Shown here: one piece after another, positions 44,647 to 52,668 of the stretch | How the letters are laid out: each line of letters starts with the position of its first letter | Position numbering within the stretch: the first letter of the stretch is position 1 | Source: Tissierellia bacterium | GTDB taxonomy: Bacteria > Bacillota > Clostridia > Tissierellales > Peptoniphilaceae | Assembly (NCBI GenBank): GCA_030535395.1 | Contig: JAUNLK010000002.1 | Coordinates: 62,001-126,000, forward strand | DNA length: 64,000 nucleotides | Reading direction: 5' to 3' | Notes under the pieces: generated by a model | What the model saw: the letters and a program-made list of their open reading frames with translations, nothing else | Databases searched by the model: none | What the model was told of the DNA's origin: nothing | Program-made: the position numbers and the translations under genes

Positions 44647-45782
44647 GGTAATGCCTTTCCGTATGTGCTAAAGAGGAGGTGGAGGACCCGAGGGAGGAGG
44701 GCCCCCTCCTCCCCCAGGGAGGGGCGGGGCCCGAGGCTTCCGTCCCGGCGGAGGAGCTTTTCAAAGGCATCCGCCCGGTAGATGCCGTCGTGGGGCAGCT
44801 GAACCATGGCCCCCCGAGCCTCCAATAGGCCCAGGTAGAGCTCCTTGTAGCTGTAGTTTTGGGGCAGCTCCAGTTCCCCTGCCAGTTTGGGGAAGAGCTC
44901 CTCCCAAATGCCCCGCTCCAGGGGAAACTCTCGGGAAATCATATAGCGAAAATTTTCCCTGCCGGTGTAGAAGAGTTTCATGAGGCCCACCATGGCCTCC
45001 TCCTCCGTCATGGGCTCAAAGGCATAGTCGTAGCCATCGTAGCCCCCGAGAATGCGCTTGGCGTGGCGGTAGCCCCGCTGCATCCGCTCCTCCGTGGTCA
45101 TGGGGTCGAAGTCCAGGGTGCCCCCCAGGGGGGCTCTGGGGGCCACCACCAGGGCCCCGGGGGGCATCTTCTCCCCCTCCGCCGGGGGATTGGTCCTGAG
45201 AATCACCGGAGTGAGGCCCCGATCCAGGACCATCTCAAAGGGGAGATTGTTTCCCAGGCCCCCGTCCATATACAGTTTTCCGTCAATTTTTACCGGAGGG
45301 AAGATGGGGAAGGTGCAGGAGGCCTCCAGATAGCTGTTGAGCTTTCCCCGGGGAATCTCGTCCACAAAGAGGCTCTTGGTCTTGTTTTCCGAGAGGCTGT
45401 AGACGGTGAGCCCGTAGTCCAGGGGGCTGTTTCGAATCTTCTCCTCATCTATGTGCCGGTGGATGAGCTCCTTCAGGGGCTTGGGATCCACCTGGCCCGC
45501 AGAGCGGACCGTCTGAAACAAATGTATGGGATTGGGGAAACTCTCCCCCTTGAGCTTTCCATAGGCCTCCAGAAAGTCCTCCCCAGTGGAGAAGGCGGCA
45601 TTCTTCCAGACCTCCAGGAGGGCCTCCACCGCCCCCTGAACAATGAAAGCGCCGTTTAGGGCACCGATGCTGGTGCCCACCACGGCGGAAATTTCAAGTC
45701 CCTCTTCTAAAACGGCCATATAGGCCCCCATTTGGTAGCTGCCTTTGGCGCCGCCACCCTCCAGGACTAGGCCATAACTCAA
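44643..45782 (-). CDS. Patatin-like phospholipase
   Basis: A 379-residue lipid acyl hydrolase. The oxyanion hole is GGGAKGSY (9-16), the nucleophile S38 is in GTSIG, and the catalytic aspartate D173 is in MDGGLGNN. The C-terminal 120 residues are a less conserved extension. It begins with TTG 45782 in a TTGA overlap with the mscL stop, and the ribosome site GGAGGG lies within the mscL end. It may act on membrane phospholipids, matching its coupling with a mechanosensitive channel (inference). Confidence 0.87.
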   Translation of the reverse strand: MSYGLVLEGGGAKGSYQMGAYMAVLEEGLEISAVVGTSIGALNGAFIVQGAVEALLEVWKNAAFSTGEDFLEAYGKLKGESFPNPIHLFQTVRSAGQVDPKPLKELIHRHIDEEKIRNSPLDYGLTVYSLSENKTKSLFVDEIPRGKLNSYLEASCTFPIFPPVKIDGKLYMDGGLGNNLPFEMVLDRGLTPVILRTNPPAEGEKMPPGALVVAPRAPLGGTLDFDPMTTEERMQRGYRHAKRILGGYDGYDYAFEPMTEEEAMVGLMKLFYTGRENFRYMISREFPLERGIWEELFPKLAGELELPQNYSYKELYLGLLEARGAMVQLPHDGIYRADAFEKLLRRDGSLGPRPSLGEEGALLPRVLHLLFSTYGKALP

Positions 45783-46234
45783 GCTTCCACGCCCTCCAGC
45801 TGGCTGGTGCAGTGGGGGCAGCGGGTGGCATTGATGTCGATGTCGCTCTTACAGAAGGGGCAGGTCTTGGTGGTGGCTTCCTCTTCCTTCTTAAAGCGGC
45901 TCTGGAATTTGGTCATCTGCTTTAAGACGACAAAGAGGACCAGGGCGATGATGAGAAAGTCGATGACCGTCTGGATGAAGGTCCCGTAGGTGAGGACGCT
46001 GGCGCCCGCCTCCTGGGCCGCTGCGAGACTGGGGTAGTCCTGACCGTTGAGGGCCACAAAGCGGGAGGTGAAATCCACCCCGCCCAAGAGCAGGCCAATG
46101 AGGGGCATGAGGATGTCGTTGACAAAGCTGGTCACGATTTTTCCGAAGGCCCCACCGATGATGACACCGATGGCCAGATCTAAAATATTACCCTGAGAAA
46201 TAAATGCTTTAAAATCACTCCAAAAATTATTCAT
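45779..46234 (-). CDS. mscL: Large-conductance mechanosensitive channel with zinc-ribbon tail
   Basis: A 151-residue channel opening under membrane tension to release solutes during osmotic downshock. The first helix region [22 protein letters not shown] and the second helix [18 protein letters not shown] are standard. The C-terminal tail carries a zinc ribbon, CPFC (125-128) and CPHC (139-142), absent from the usual 130-residue proteins. ATG 46234 follows AGGAGG by six bases; a TTG two codons earlier is less likely. Confidence 0.93.
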   Translation of the reverse strand: MNNFWSDFKAFISQGNILDLAIGVIIGGAFGKIVTSFVNDILMPLIGLLLGGVDFTSRFVALNGQDYPSLAAAQEAGASVLTYGTFIQTVIDFLIIALVLFVVLKQMTKFQSRFKKEEEATTKTCPFCKSDIDINATRCPHCTSQLEGVEA

Positions 46235-46335
46235 GGGCAACCTCCTAAATTTGGTGAAAAAATCTTACTAAATATAGATACCCCATCCAGGGCTTCCCTA
46301 CCTCGTGTATAATAGCAAAAAAAGGGGGATTTAGG

Positions 46336-46761
46336 ATGAGAAAAAGCTGGGATGCCTATTTTATGGAAATTACACAGTTGGTGGCCAGTCGCTCCACCTG
46401 CGACCGGGCCTTTGTGGGCTGTGTGCTGGTCAATGGGGAGCACAGAATTGTCTCCACCGGCTACAATGGCTCGGTGTCGGGCAATCCCCACTGCTTCGAT
46501 GTGGGCCACACCCTGAGGGACGGCCACTGTATCGCCACCATTCACGCGGAGATGAATGCCCTCCTCTACTGCGCCAAGGAGGGAATCAAAGTCAAGGACA
46601 CCACCTGCTATGTCACCCACTTTCCCTGTCTCAACTGCACCAAGGCCCTGATCCAGGCGGGGATACGGGAGATCGTCTATCTCCACGACTATAAAAACGA
46701 CCCCTACGCCCTGGAGCTCTTCGAGAAAAACGGCATTCCCGTCCGTCAGTTCTCGGAGTAA
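46336..46761 (+). CDS. Deoxycytidylate deaminase
   Basis: A 141-residue zinc-dependent cytidine/deoxycytidylate deaminase producing dUMP for thymidylate synthesis. The zinc motif HAEMNA has H70 and catalytic E72, and the cysteines are C98 and C101 in FPCLNC. The N-terminus SWDAYFMEITQLVASRSTC matches the dCMP group. A TATAAT at 46308-46313 lies 23 bases before the ATG, without a clear -35 box. Its 3' end overlaps the convergent RNase H gene by 16 bases. Confidence 0.92.
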   Translation: MRKSWDAYFMEITQLVASRSTCDRAFVGCVLVNGEHRIVSTGYNGSVSGNPHCFDVGHTLRDGHCIATIHAEMNALLYCAKEGIKVKDTTCYVTHFPCLNCTKALIQAGIREIVYLHDYKNDPYALELFEKNGIPVRQFSE

Positions 46762-47339
46762 GTGGCGGCCTTGGCCAGCTCGTCGGCCATTTCATTGTAG
46801 CGAACCCCGGAGTGGGCGGGGACCTTCACAAAGTACAACTGAATCTTCTCTCGGGCACCGTCCATAAAGGCCTTGTAGTCTGCGGTGCCCTTTTTGTTGC
46901 GCTTCCAGTGGCCCAGGGCCCACTGTTCAATGCCGGCGTAGTCGTAGTAGATGGTGAGGGACTCGAGGCCCAGGGCCAAGGCCTCGGTGACGGCCCGCTC
47001 CGCTCCCTTGATCTCCCCGGCCACATTGCGCATGTTGCTCAGCTCATCGGGGGGAAATCTCCGTGAGAAGGTGAGCTCCCTCCCGTCCAGGAGGAGGACC
47101 ACCCCGTAGGAGTAGGAGCCGTCTGAGATATCGTAGGAGCCGTCCACATAGGCCTCGGGGCCCTGAGCTGGGGCCTCCACCTTCCCGTGAAGGTACTCCT
47201 CCGCCTCCTCCCGGGTGGCGAAGGACTTGTACTCGGCCCCCTTGTAGCCGTGGACCTGACTTTTGGCCTCGTCCCACTGGGTGTAGATCCCCGCCTCTCG
47301 CCCCCTGCGAATGGCGTAGAACTTGGGCCCCTTAGCCAC
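46746..47339 (-). CDS. rnhA: Ribonuclease HI with N-terminal viroplasmin domain
   Basis: A 197-residue protein. Residues 3-50 form the caulimovirus viroplasmin-like RNA/DNA-hybrid-binding domain (KFYAIRRGREAGIYTQWDEA). Residues 60-197 form RNase HI with all catalytic acids: D66, E109, D133 and D186. It removes RNA from RNA-DNA hybrids. GTG 47339 is chosen because GGAGG lies seven bases upstream; the longer frame would run into larC. It overlaps larC by eight bases, so the two are cotranscribed. Confidence 0.92.
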   Translation of the reverse strand: MAKGPKFYAIRRGREAGIYTQWDEAKSQVHGYKGAEYKSFATREEAEEYLHGKVEAPAQGPEAYVDGSYDISDGSYSYGVVLLLDGRELTFSRRFPPDELSNMRNVAGEIKGAERAVTEALALGLESLTIYYDYAGIEQWALGHWKRNKKGTADYKAFMDGAREKIQLYFVKVPAHSGVRYNEMADELAKAATYSEN

Positions 47340-48672
47340 GGTGAATCCTCCGGCGAGCCTCTTCCAGGGAGAGGTCCATGGCCTGGGCATAGCCCTTTAC
47401 ATCTTCAAATTCCAGGCTCTCTCGCTCAATGTCGCCGTAGCGGGCGCATTTCACCTGAATGTCCACCCCGTCCCGGGTGATCTTCTCGAAGCGCCGCTCC
47501 ATCTCGATTTTTTCCAGGGGGAATTTTTTCACCCCCAGGGTGGTGGTGTGGCGGAAGATGAGCTGGAGAATGGCGCTCTCCCCCTCCCGGTCGGTGAGGA
47601 CTTCCACCCGGACTGCCGGGCGATTTTTCTTCATGAAGATGGGGCTGTAGCTACAGTCCCGGGCCCCGTGGGCCAGAATGAGCTCCATAAAGTAGCCCAG
47701 ATCCTCCCCGGTCATATCGTCCACATTGAAGGTGAAGAGGACGGGCTCCGAGGGGGCCGCTCCCTCCAAGAGCTGGAGGGGAAGGACATTGGCGGTGGGA
47801 AGGTCCAGAGTGCCGGCCCCGTAGCCCACCTTGATGAGGCGGCCCTGGGGCTCTGTAAATTCATCGACACAGGTGGCAATAATGGCCGCCCCCGTGGGGG
47901 TGGTGAGCTCCCGCTGGAGGGAGATGCCCCCCAGGGGGGCCGAGACTGAGGAGAGGAGATGGGCCGTGGCGGGGGTGGGGACGGGATAGTAACCGTGGGC
48001 GATTTTCACCGTGCCCCCGCCGGGATTCACCGGGCCGCAGGTGACCCGGTCCACCCCCAGGCTCAGGAGGCCATAGGCAGCCCCCAGGGTGTCCACAATG
48101 CTGTCCAGCTCCGCCACCTCGTGGAGGTGAACCTGGGAGAGCTCCTTTTGGTGGACATGGGCCTCCGCCAGGGCGAGATTCTCGAAGATCCGCTTGGCCA
48201 GATCCACCACCTCCCGGGGGAGCTGGGTCCGGTCCATTAGGGCATAGACCTCCTCCAGACTGCCGTGGTGATGGTGGCCGTGACCGTGGCCGTGGTCATG
48301 ATGGTGGTCATGGTCGTGGTGATGATCGTGGTCATGCTCGAGACGGCGGTCGTGCTGGTGTTCGTGATGGTGATCGTGGTCGTGATGGTGGTCATGCCCG
48401 TGTTCGTGATCGTGTTCGTGGTGGTGGTGGGCCTCTGCCACCTGGGGCCGAAGGTAGATCTCCTCCACCTTCTCCTCTTCCCCTCGCATATTGAAGTAGG
48501 TGGCCACCAGGCCCGACTTGTCCCGGTGCTCCAGGATGAAGTCCTCCTCCTCCAGGCCCAGGGGGGCCAGGGCCTCAAAGAAGGGGGCCAGATCCACCCC
48601 CAGATCCACACAGGCCCCCAAAAACATATTGCCGCTGATGCCGCTGTAGGGATTGAGATGCAGTGTCTTCAT
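47332..48672 (-). CDS. larC: Nickel-pincer cofactor biosynthesis protein LarC with histidine-rich insert
   Basis: A 446-residue LarC, the CTP-dependent nickel insertase that completes the nickel-pincer nucleotide of lactate racemase-type enzymes. The N-terminal SGISGNMFLGACVDLG is typical. Residues 82-136 hold 33 histidines in 55 positions, mostly alternating with Asp or Glu, a likely nickel store. Later motifs HLHEVAELDSIVDTLG, TPTGAA and FNVDDMTGEDLGY are intact. The gene is one piece, not split into larC1 and larC2. ATG 48672 follows GAGGAG. It is ten bases after larE. No larB or larA is in the window. Confidence 0.93.
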   Translation of the reverse strand: MKTLHLNPYSGISGNMFLGACVDLGVDLAPFFEALAPLGLEEEDFILEHRDKSGLVATYFNMRGEEEKVEEIYLRPQVAEAHHHHEHDHEHGHDHHHDHDHHHEHQHDRRLEHDHDHHHDHDHHHDHGHGHGHHHHGSLEEVYALMDRTQLPREVVDLAKRIFENLALAEAHVHQKELSQVHLHEVAELDSIVDTLGAAYGLLSLGVDRVTCGPVNPGGGTVKIAHGYYPVPTPATAHLLSSVSAPLGGISLQRELTTPTGAAIIATCVDEFTEPQGRLIKVGYGAGTLDLPTANVLPLQLLEGAAPSEPVLFTFNVDDMTGEDLGYFMELILAHGARDCSYSPIFMKKNRPAVRVEVLTDREGESAILQLIFRHTTTLGVKKFPLEKIEMERRFEKITRDGVDIQVKCARYGDIERESLEFEDVKGYAQAMDLSLEEARRRIHRG

Positions 48673-48682
48673 AATCTCTCCT

Positions 48683-49534
48683 CTATGCTCCTTCCCTGTC
48701 CCTGAGGACCAGATCTCCGCTGCCACTCCTGAGGCCCTCCAGGTCCAAGGTGACATAGACGATCCCCAGGGCCTTCAATTGGGCGATGACCTCCTCCTCT
48801 TTTTCAAAGAATTTGGGGAAGTCCTCCCTGGGAATTTCAATTCGAGCCAGGGGGCCGTGGAGTCTCAGGCGCCGGTACAAGAAGCCGTGGTCCTCCAAAA
48901 TGGCCTCCCCCTCCTCCACCAGGGCCAGTTTCTCCGGGGTGATCTCCTCCCCATAGGGAATCCGGCTGGCGAGACAGGCCGCCGAGGGCTTGTTCCAGGT
49001 GGGCAGATCGTACTTCTCCTTGGAGAGGCTGCGGATCTCCCCCTTGGAGAGGCCGGCCTCCAGGAGGGGGCTTAGAATCTCTCGCTCCCTCAGGGCCTTG
49101 AGTCCCGGGCGATACTCCCCCAAGTCGGAGGTATTGGTGCCGTCCAGAATGTGGTGGAAGCCCTGCTCCTCTGCGGTGCGGTGTATCTCATCGAAGATGC
49201 TCCCCTTGCAGAAGTAGCAGCGGTCCACGGGATTGGAGGTGATCTTTTCCATGTGCTGCCACAGGTCCACCTTCACCATTTCCAATTGCCAGTCCTCGTG
49301 GCCCGCCAGGATGATGGCATCCCGCACTTCCCGCTGGGGACTCAGGGAGCTGTCCACAAAGATCCCCAGGACTTGCTCCCGCCCCAAAGTCTCCACGGCC
49401 ACTTTCATGAGAAAGGAGCTGTCCACCCCGCCGGAGTAGGCAATGGCCACCCGCTCCAGGGCCCGCAAGTGGTCCACAAGTTGGTCAAATTTTTCGCCCA
49501 AACTCAGGGCTGTTTGTTCTATTGCTGATTCCAT
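48683..49534 (-). CDS. larE: Sulfur transferase LarE
   Basis: A 283-residue PP-loop enzyme that adenylates and then adds sulfur to the pyridinium carboxylates of the nickel-pincer precursor. The PP-loop AYSGGVDSS spans 32-40. C106, C109 (DRCYFCK) and C187 (SAACLASR) are present. The three-cysteine set is that of [4Fe-4S]-dependent LarE proteins, rather than the sacrificial single-cysteine type. ATG 49534 follows AGAGGGA; an upstream in-frame ATG near 49558 lacks a site. First of the larE-larC-rnhA operon. Confidence 0.92.
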   Translation of the reverse strand: MESAIEQTALSLGEKFDQLVDHLRALERVAIAYSGGVDSSFLMKVAVETLGREQVLGIFVDSSLSPQREVRDAIILAGHEDWQLEMVKVDLWQHMEKITSNPVDRCYFCKGSIFDEIHRTAEEQGFHHILDGTNTSDLGEYRPGLKALREREILSPLLEAGLSKGEIRSLSKEKYDLPTWNKPSAACLASRIPYGEEITPEKLALVEEGEAILEDHGFLYRRLRLHGPLARIEIPREDFPKFFEKEEEVIAQLKALGIVYVTLDLEGLRSGSGDLVLRDREGA

Positions 49535-49578
49535 AATTTCCCTCTTTCTATGGTACATCATAGCCCATGAAAGGATTT

Positions 49579-49647
49579 TTTTGAAGATGGGAAGGGCCAT
49601 TCCCCGGCCTTAAAAGTGGCCCCCCAGTCGGATTTCCCATCTCAAAG
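49579..49647 (-). other. Long imperfect hairpin in the larE leader
   Basis: On the minus strand TTTGAGATGGGAA pairs with TTCCCATCTTCAAA (one bulge), and inside it GGGCCA pairs with TGGCCC. A 5'-side bulge of about 10 bases separates the stems. The element lies between the pta terminator and larE. The extended stem with one-sided bulge resembles a structured leader RNA, but I cannot match it to a known riboswitch class. Confidence 0.5.
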
Positions 49648-49650
49648 CGC

Positions 49651-49682
49651 AAAAAACCGGCGGGAGATTTCTCCGCGCCGGC
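49651..49682 (-). terminator. Terminator after pta
   Basis: GCCGGC pairs with GCCGGT around an inner GGAG/CTCC stem, followed by six T on the minus strand, 26 bases after the pta stop. Confidence 0.88.
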
Positions 49683-49707
49683 AGTTTGCACATGGTGTTG
49701 CCGTGAT

Positions 49708-50688
49708 TTATTTGTTGAGGGTTTTGGCCTGAATGGCGGTGATATAGGCCAGTTGATAGGCCTCTTCCTTGGAGCAGCCCCGGGACAGGTCGTTGACGGG
49801 GAGGGCCAGACCTTGGAGGATGGGGCCCACGGCGGTGAAGCCACCCAGACGCTGGGCGATTTTGTAGCCGATGTTACCAGCTTCCAGGGAGGGGAAGACG
49901 AAGACCGTGGCCTTGCCCGCTACATCGGAGCCGGGGGCCTTTTTGCTGCCCACTTCGGCCACAAAGGCGGCGTCAAATTGGAGCTCGCCGTCCACGGGAA
50001 TCTCGGGATGGGTCTCCTTGACCAGGCGAGTGGCATCGGCCACTTTGTCCACCACTGGAGAGGAAGCGGAGCCCTTGGTGGAGAAGCTCAGCATGGCCAC
50101 TTTGGGGTCAATGCCAAAGGCCTTGGCCGTGTCGTAGGAGGCCACGGCAACTTCTGCCAGGGTGGGGGTGTCCATTTCCATATTGATGGCACAGTCGGCG
50201 AAGAGGTATTTTTCGTCTCCGCGGAGCATGAGGAAGGAACCGGAGATGCGGCTGACCCCCTCTTTGGTCTTGATGATTTGCAGTGCAGGCAGGACGGTGT
50301 CGCCGGTGGTGTGAACGGCCCCGGAGACCATGCCCTCGGCCTTGCCGGTGTAGACCATCATGGTGCCCAGATAGTTGGCATCCTTGAGTTTTTCCCGGGC
50401 GCCAGCTTCATCGATTTTTCCCTTGCGACGCTCCACAAAGGCGGCCACCATTTCGTCCATGAACTCGTAGTGTTCCACATCGATGATTTCCATGCCTTCG
50501 ATGTCCAAATTGTTTTCTTGGGCGGTCTTTTTAATCTCTTCCAAATTCCCCAAAACCACTGGGTGGATGATGCCCTCTCTGTGGAGCTTTTCAGCGGCCC
50601 AAAGGATTCTGGGATCTTCCCCCTCGGGATAGACCACATTGATCTCCCCTGCAGTGAGCTTGCCACGCAATTCTTCGATGAAATCCAT
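49708..50688 (-). CDS. pta: Phosphate acetyltransferase
   Basis: A 326-residue short-form Pta converting acetyl-CoA and phosphate to acetyl phosphate for ATP formation. Family motifs visible: NVVYPEGEDPRIL at the N-terminus, GAVHTTGDTVLPALQII, MLSFSTKGSA and GPILQGLALPVNDLSRG at the C-terminus. AAGGAGG precedes ATG 50688. No ackA is adjacent. In this genome it would take acetyl-CoA from thiolase at the end of lysine fermentation. Confidence 0.95.
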   Translation of the reverse strand: MDFIEELRGKLTAGEINVVYPEGEDPRILWAAEKLHREGIIHPVVLGNLEEIKKTAQENNLDIEGMEIIDVEHYEFMDEMVAAFVERRKGKIDEAGAREKLKDANYLGTMMVYTGKAEGMVSGAVHTTGDTVLPALQIIKTKEGVSRISGSFLMLRGDEKYLFADCAINMEMDTPTLAEVAVASYDTAKAFGIDPKVAMLSFSTKGSASSPVVDKVADATRLVKETHPEIPVDGELQFDAAFVAEVGSKKAPGSDVAGKATVFVFPSLEAGNIGYKIAQRLGGFTAVGPILQGLALPVNDLSRGCSKEEAYQLAYITAIQAKTLNK

Positions 50689-50739
50689 AGTTCCTCCTTG
50701 AGTTTGTATTCAATATTCCCTTACTAGTATACTCCTTAC

Positions 50740-50765
50740 GTGTAAAAATCTCATGAAAACATGAG
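50740..50765 (-). terminator. Possible weak terminator between tRNA-Pro genes and pta
   Basis: CTCATG-TTTT-CATGAG followed by ATTTTTAC on the minus strand. The stem is only six pairs, so read-through is likely. A TATACT -10 box for pta lies just downstream. Confidence 0.4.
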
Positions 50766-50802
50766 AAAAACATGATAGTTTCAGGAAAATGGGCAAAAAA
50801 AA

Positions 50803-50879
50803 TGGTCGGAGTGAAAGGATTTGAACCTTCGGCCTCATGGTCCCGAACCATGCGCGCTACCAAACTGCGCTACACCCCG
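50803..50879 (-). tRNA. tRNA-Pro (anticodon CGG)
   Basis: The cloverleaf folds with acceptor CGGGGTG/CACTCCG (one G-U pair), anticodon loop TTCGGGA and T-loop TTCAAAT. CCA is encoded. It reads CCG, which is common in this GC-rich genome. Confidence 0.94.
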
Positions 50880-50908
50880 ACAAAAAAACGATGAAATTTA
50901 AAGAGAAA

Positions 50909-50985
50909 TGGTCGGGGTGAAAGGATTTGAACCTTCGACCCCATGGTCCCAAACCATGTGCGCTACCAAACTGCGCTACACCCCG
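50909..50985 (-). tRNA. tRNA-Pro (anticodon TGG)
   Basis: Nearly identical to the neighbouring tRNA-Pro, with acceptor CGGGGTG/CACCCCG and anticodon loop TTTGGGA. CCA is encoded. First in the transcript, 29 bases ahead of the CGG gene. Confidence 0.95.
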
Positions 50986-51030
50986 ACAATTGTGATCTGT
51001 GGCTCCATTTTAGAAGTCCAGTACCCTATT

Positions 51031-51059
51031 ATTATACTGTTGTCACAGGAATTTTACAA
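51031..51059 (-). promoter_or_regulatory. Promoter of the tRNA-Pro pair
   Basis: TTGTAA (51054-51059), 17-base spacer and a perfect TATAAT (51031-51036) on the minus strand. The 45 bases from there to the tRNA hold nothing else. Confidence 0.75.
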
Positions 51060-51083
51060 GGGAAACGGGGCTTTTACACGGCC

Positions 51084-51114
51084 ACAAAAAAAGAGCGGCC
51101 TCAGCCGCTCTTTT
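51084..51114 (-). terminator. Terminator after glutaredoxin gene
   Basis: AAGAGCGGC-TGAG-GCCGCTCTT followed by seven T on the minus strand, about 15 bases past the stop. Confidence 0.92.
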
Positions 51115-51128
51115 GAGAACTATGGGGT

Positions 51129-51362
51129 TTATTTGCGGTCTAAAATCCGCTCCAGTCTGGCCTTGTCGAAGCCCACGATTTCTTCATTGCCAATGACAAT
51201 GACGGGTACTCCAGAGTAGCCCTTGGCAATGAGCTCTTCACGGGCGGAGGGGTCGTTTTGGATATTGCGCTCGTCAAAATCCACGCCCTTGTCGCGGAAG
51301 TAGTCCTTGGCCATGGTGCAGAAGGGACAGGTGTTGCTGGTGTAGATTTTTATATTTTCCAT
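51129..51362 (-). CDS. Glutaredoxin-like protein
   Basis: A 77-residue single-domain thioredoxin-fold protein. The redox motif CPFC (C12-C15) follows KIYTSNT, and the cis-proline lies in SGVPVIVIGNEEIVGFD, as in NrdH and YruB-type glutaredoxins. It likely reduces protein disulfides, using glutathione or thioredoxin reductase. ATG 51362 has GGAGG ten bases upstream; a longer in-frame start lacks support. The glutathione reductase at 56.1 kb is a possible partner. Confidence 0.88.
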   Translation of the reverse strand: MENIKIYTSNTCPFCTMAKDYFRDKGVDFDERNIQNDPSAREELIAKGYSGVPVIVIGNEEIVGFDKARLERILDRK

Positions 51363-51443
51363 GATTGAATTGCCTCCTAGTTTATCTGTTGAATCAATCG
51401 CTACTGCATTGTCTGTTACAGATGTACCCAGGTAGATCAAATC

Positions 51444-51794
51444 CTAATCATCCACTTTCTCCTCTTCCCTGTGGCTCACATGGGCCAGCCCCACTTCCAA
51501 GAGTTCCAGGACGTGATCGTCGTCCAAATCGTAGAAGACCCGCCGCCCCCGCTTCTCCGAGCGGACCAAGTTCTCCTCCCGGAGGATGGCCAGCTGGTGG
51601 GAAATGGAGCTCTGACTCATGCCCAGCAAGATCTCCAGGGCCCGGACATTCTTGGTGCCCTGGGAGAGGTGATAGAGGATGCTCAAGCGAGTGGGATCGG
51701 AGAGATTTTTGAACATTTTCGCCACGGCATTGAGCTTGTCCAGGGGTTTGGCCTGAATGGCCATGAGTTTATCGTCTCTTCTGTCATTCTCCAA
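51444..51794 (-). CDS. ArsR/SmtB family metal sensor, CzrA-type
   Basis: A 116-residue winged-helix repressor. The recognition helix is in LGMSQSSISHQLAILRE (57-73) and the wing in EKRGRRVFYDL. The last helix has D92-x-H94-(10)-H105-x-x-H108, the interhelical site of zinc sensors such as CzrA and nickel/cobalt sensors such as NmtR. The alpha-3 cysteine box of ArsR proper is absent. The TTG at 51794 is preferred, six bases after GGAGGTG; the GTG at 51803 lies within that site. It overlaps the rsmA end by 11 bases. No metal pump is nearby. Confidence 0.85.
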   Translation of the reverse strand: MENDRRDDKLMAIQAKPLDKLNAVAKMFKNLSDPTRLSILYHLSQGTKNVRALEILLGMSQSSISHQLAILREENLVRSEKRGRRVFYDLDDDHVLELLEVGLAHVSHREEEKVDD

Positions 51795-52668
51795 AGTGCT
51801 CACCTCCCTTTCCCCCGCTGATTTTGGGGAAATTGGCCCCCAGGCGAATGTAGTCCTCGGGGCTCAGGGTCTCGGCCCTGCGCTTGGGGTCGATGCCCGT
51901 CTTTAGAAGGGCCGCCTCAATTTGGGACTTTTCCACTGGCAGGCCGTAGGTGGAGAGGGCATTGAGGAGGGTCTTCCGCCTTTTGGAAAAGGCCCCTCGA
52001 ACAATTTTCTCCAGCTGGACATAGTCCAAGAGGGGGTCGAACTTGGGGACAATGGCAAGGACCGCCGAGTCCACCCGGGGGGCGGGCATAAAGCAGCTGG
52101 CCGGTACATTGAGGACCTTCTCGATCCTCCCCCTCAGCTGCATGTACACGCTAATGGAGCCGTAGTCCTTCCCCGAGGTGGCCACCAGGCGCTGGGCCAT
52201 CTCCCGCTGAACCATGACGTGGATGCTCTGAATATTGTAGTCCTCCCTGAGGAGGAAGCGGAGGATGGGGGTGGTGACATAGTAGGGGAGATTGGCCACC
52301 ACCTTCACGGGCCGCTGGCCAAAGCGCTCTTCCAAGAGGGCCCTGAGATCCACCTTTAGGATGTCCTGGTAGTGGATGGTCACCTGAGGGTAGTGGCCCA
52401 GGGTCTTTTTCAGTATGGGCCGGAGGCTCTCGTCGATTTCCACACAGAGGACCTGGGCCCCCCTCAGGGCCATCTCCTCGGTGAGGACCCCGATGCCGGC
52501 GCCGATTTCCAGGACAGCGTCCCCCTGGGAAACTTGGGCGGCATCGGCAATTTTCCGGATGACATTGCCGTCGATGAGGAAGTTCTGCCCCAGGGATTTG
52601 GTGAAGCGAAAGTCGAATTCCTCCACCAATTGGTGGATGGTCTTGGGCTGATAGAGTCTACCGTCCAC
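51784..52668 (-). CDS. rsmA: 16S rRNA (adenine(1518)-N6/adenine(1519)-N6)-dimethyltransferase
   Basis: A 294-residue SAM-dependent methyltransferase dimethylating two adjacent adenines near the 3' end of 16S rRNA. The N-terminus KSLGQNFLIDGNVIRKIA, the SAM loop VLEIGAGIGVLTEEM and the catalytic NLPYYVTTPI are all present. GTG 52668 follows GGAGGTG. It overlaps rnmV by 11 bases, in the standard Firmicute order tatD-rnmV-rsmA. Confidence 0.96.
   Translation of the reverse strand: MDGRLYQPKTIHQLVEEFDFRFTKSLGQNFLIDGNVIRKIADAAQVSQGDAVLEIGAGIGVLTEEMALRGAQVLCVEIDESLRPILKKTLGHYPQVTIHYQDILKVDLRALLEERFGQRPVKVVANLPYYVTTPILRFLLREDYNIQSIHVMVQREMAQRLVATSGKDYGSISVYMQLRGRIEKVLNVPASCFMPAPRVDSAVLAIVPKFDPLLDYVQLEKIVRGAFSKRRKTLLNALSTYGLPVEKSQIEAALLKTGIDPKRRAETLSPEDYIRLGANFPKISGGKGGEHFGE

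Noticed and set aside
48237..48429. Short tandem DNA repeat in larC
   Set aside because: The repetitiveness comes from alternating His and Asp/Glu codons in frame; it is part of the coding sequence rather than an inserted repeat element.
48265..48705. Val/Met-rich open frame opposite larC
   Set aside because: It is the complement of the histidine-rich codons of LarC, which is a recognised family with conserved flanking motifs.
50908..51219. Open frame beginning VGVKGFEPSTPWS on the plus strand
   Set aside because: A known false translation of the complement of tRNA-Pro; it overlaps a well-folded tRNA gene.
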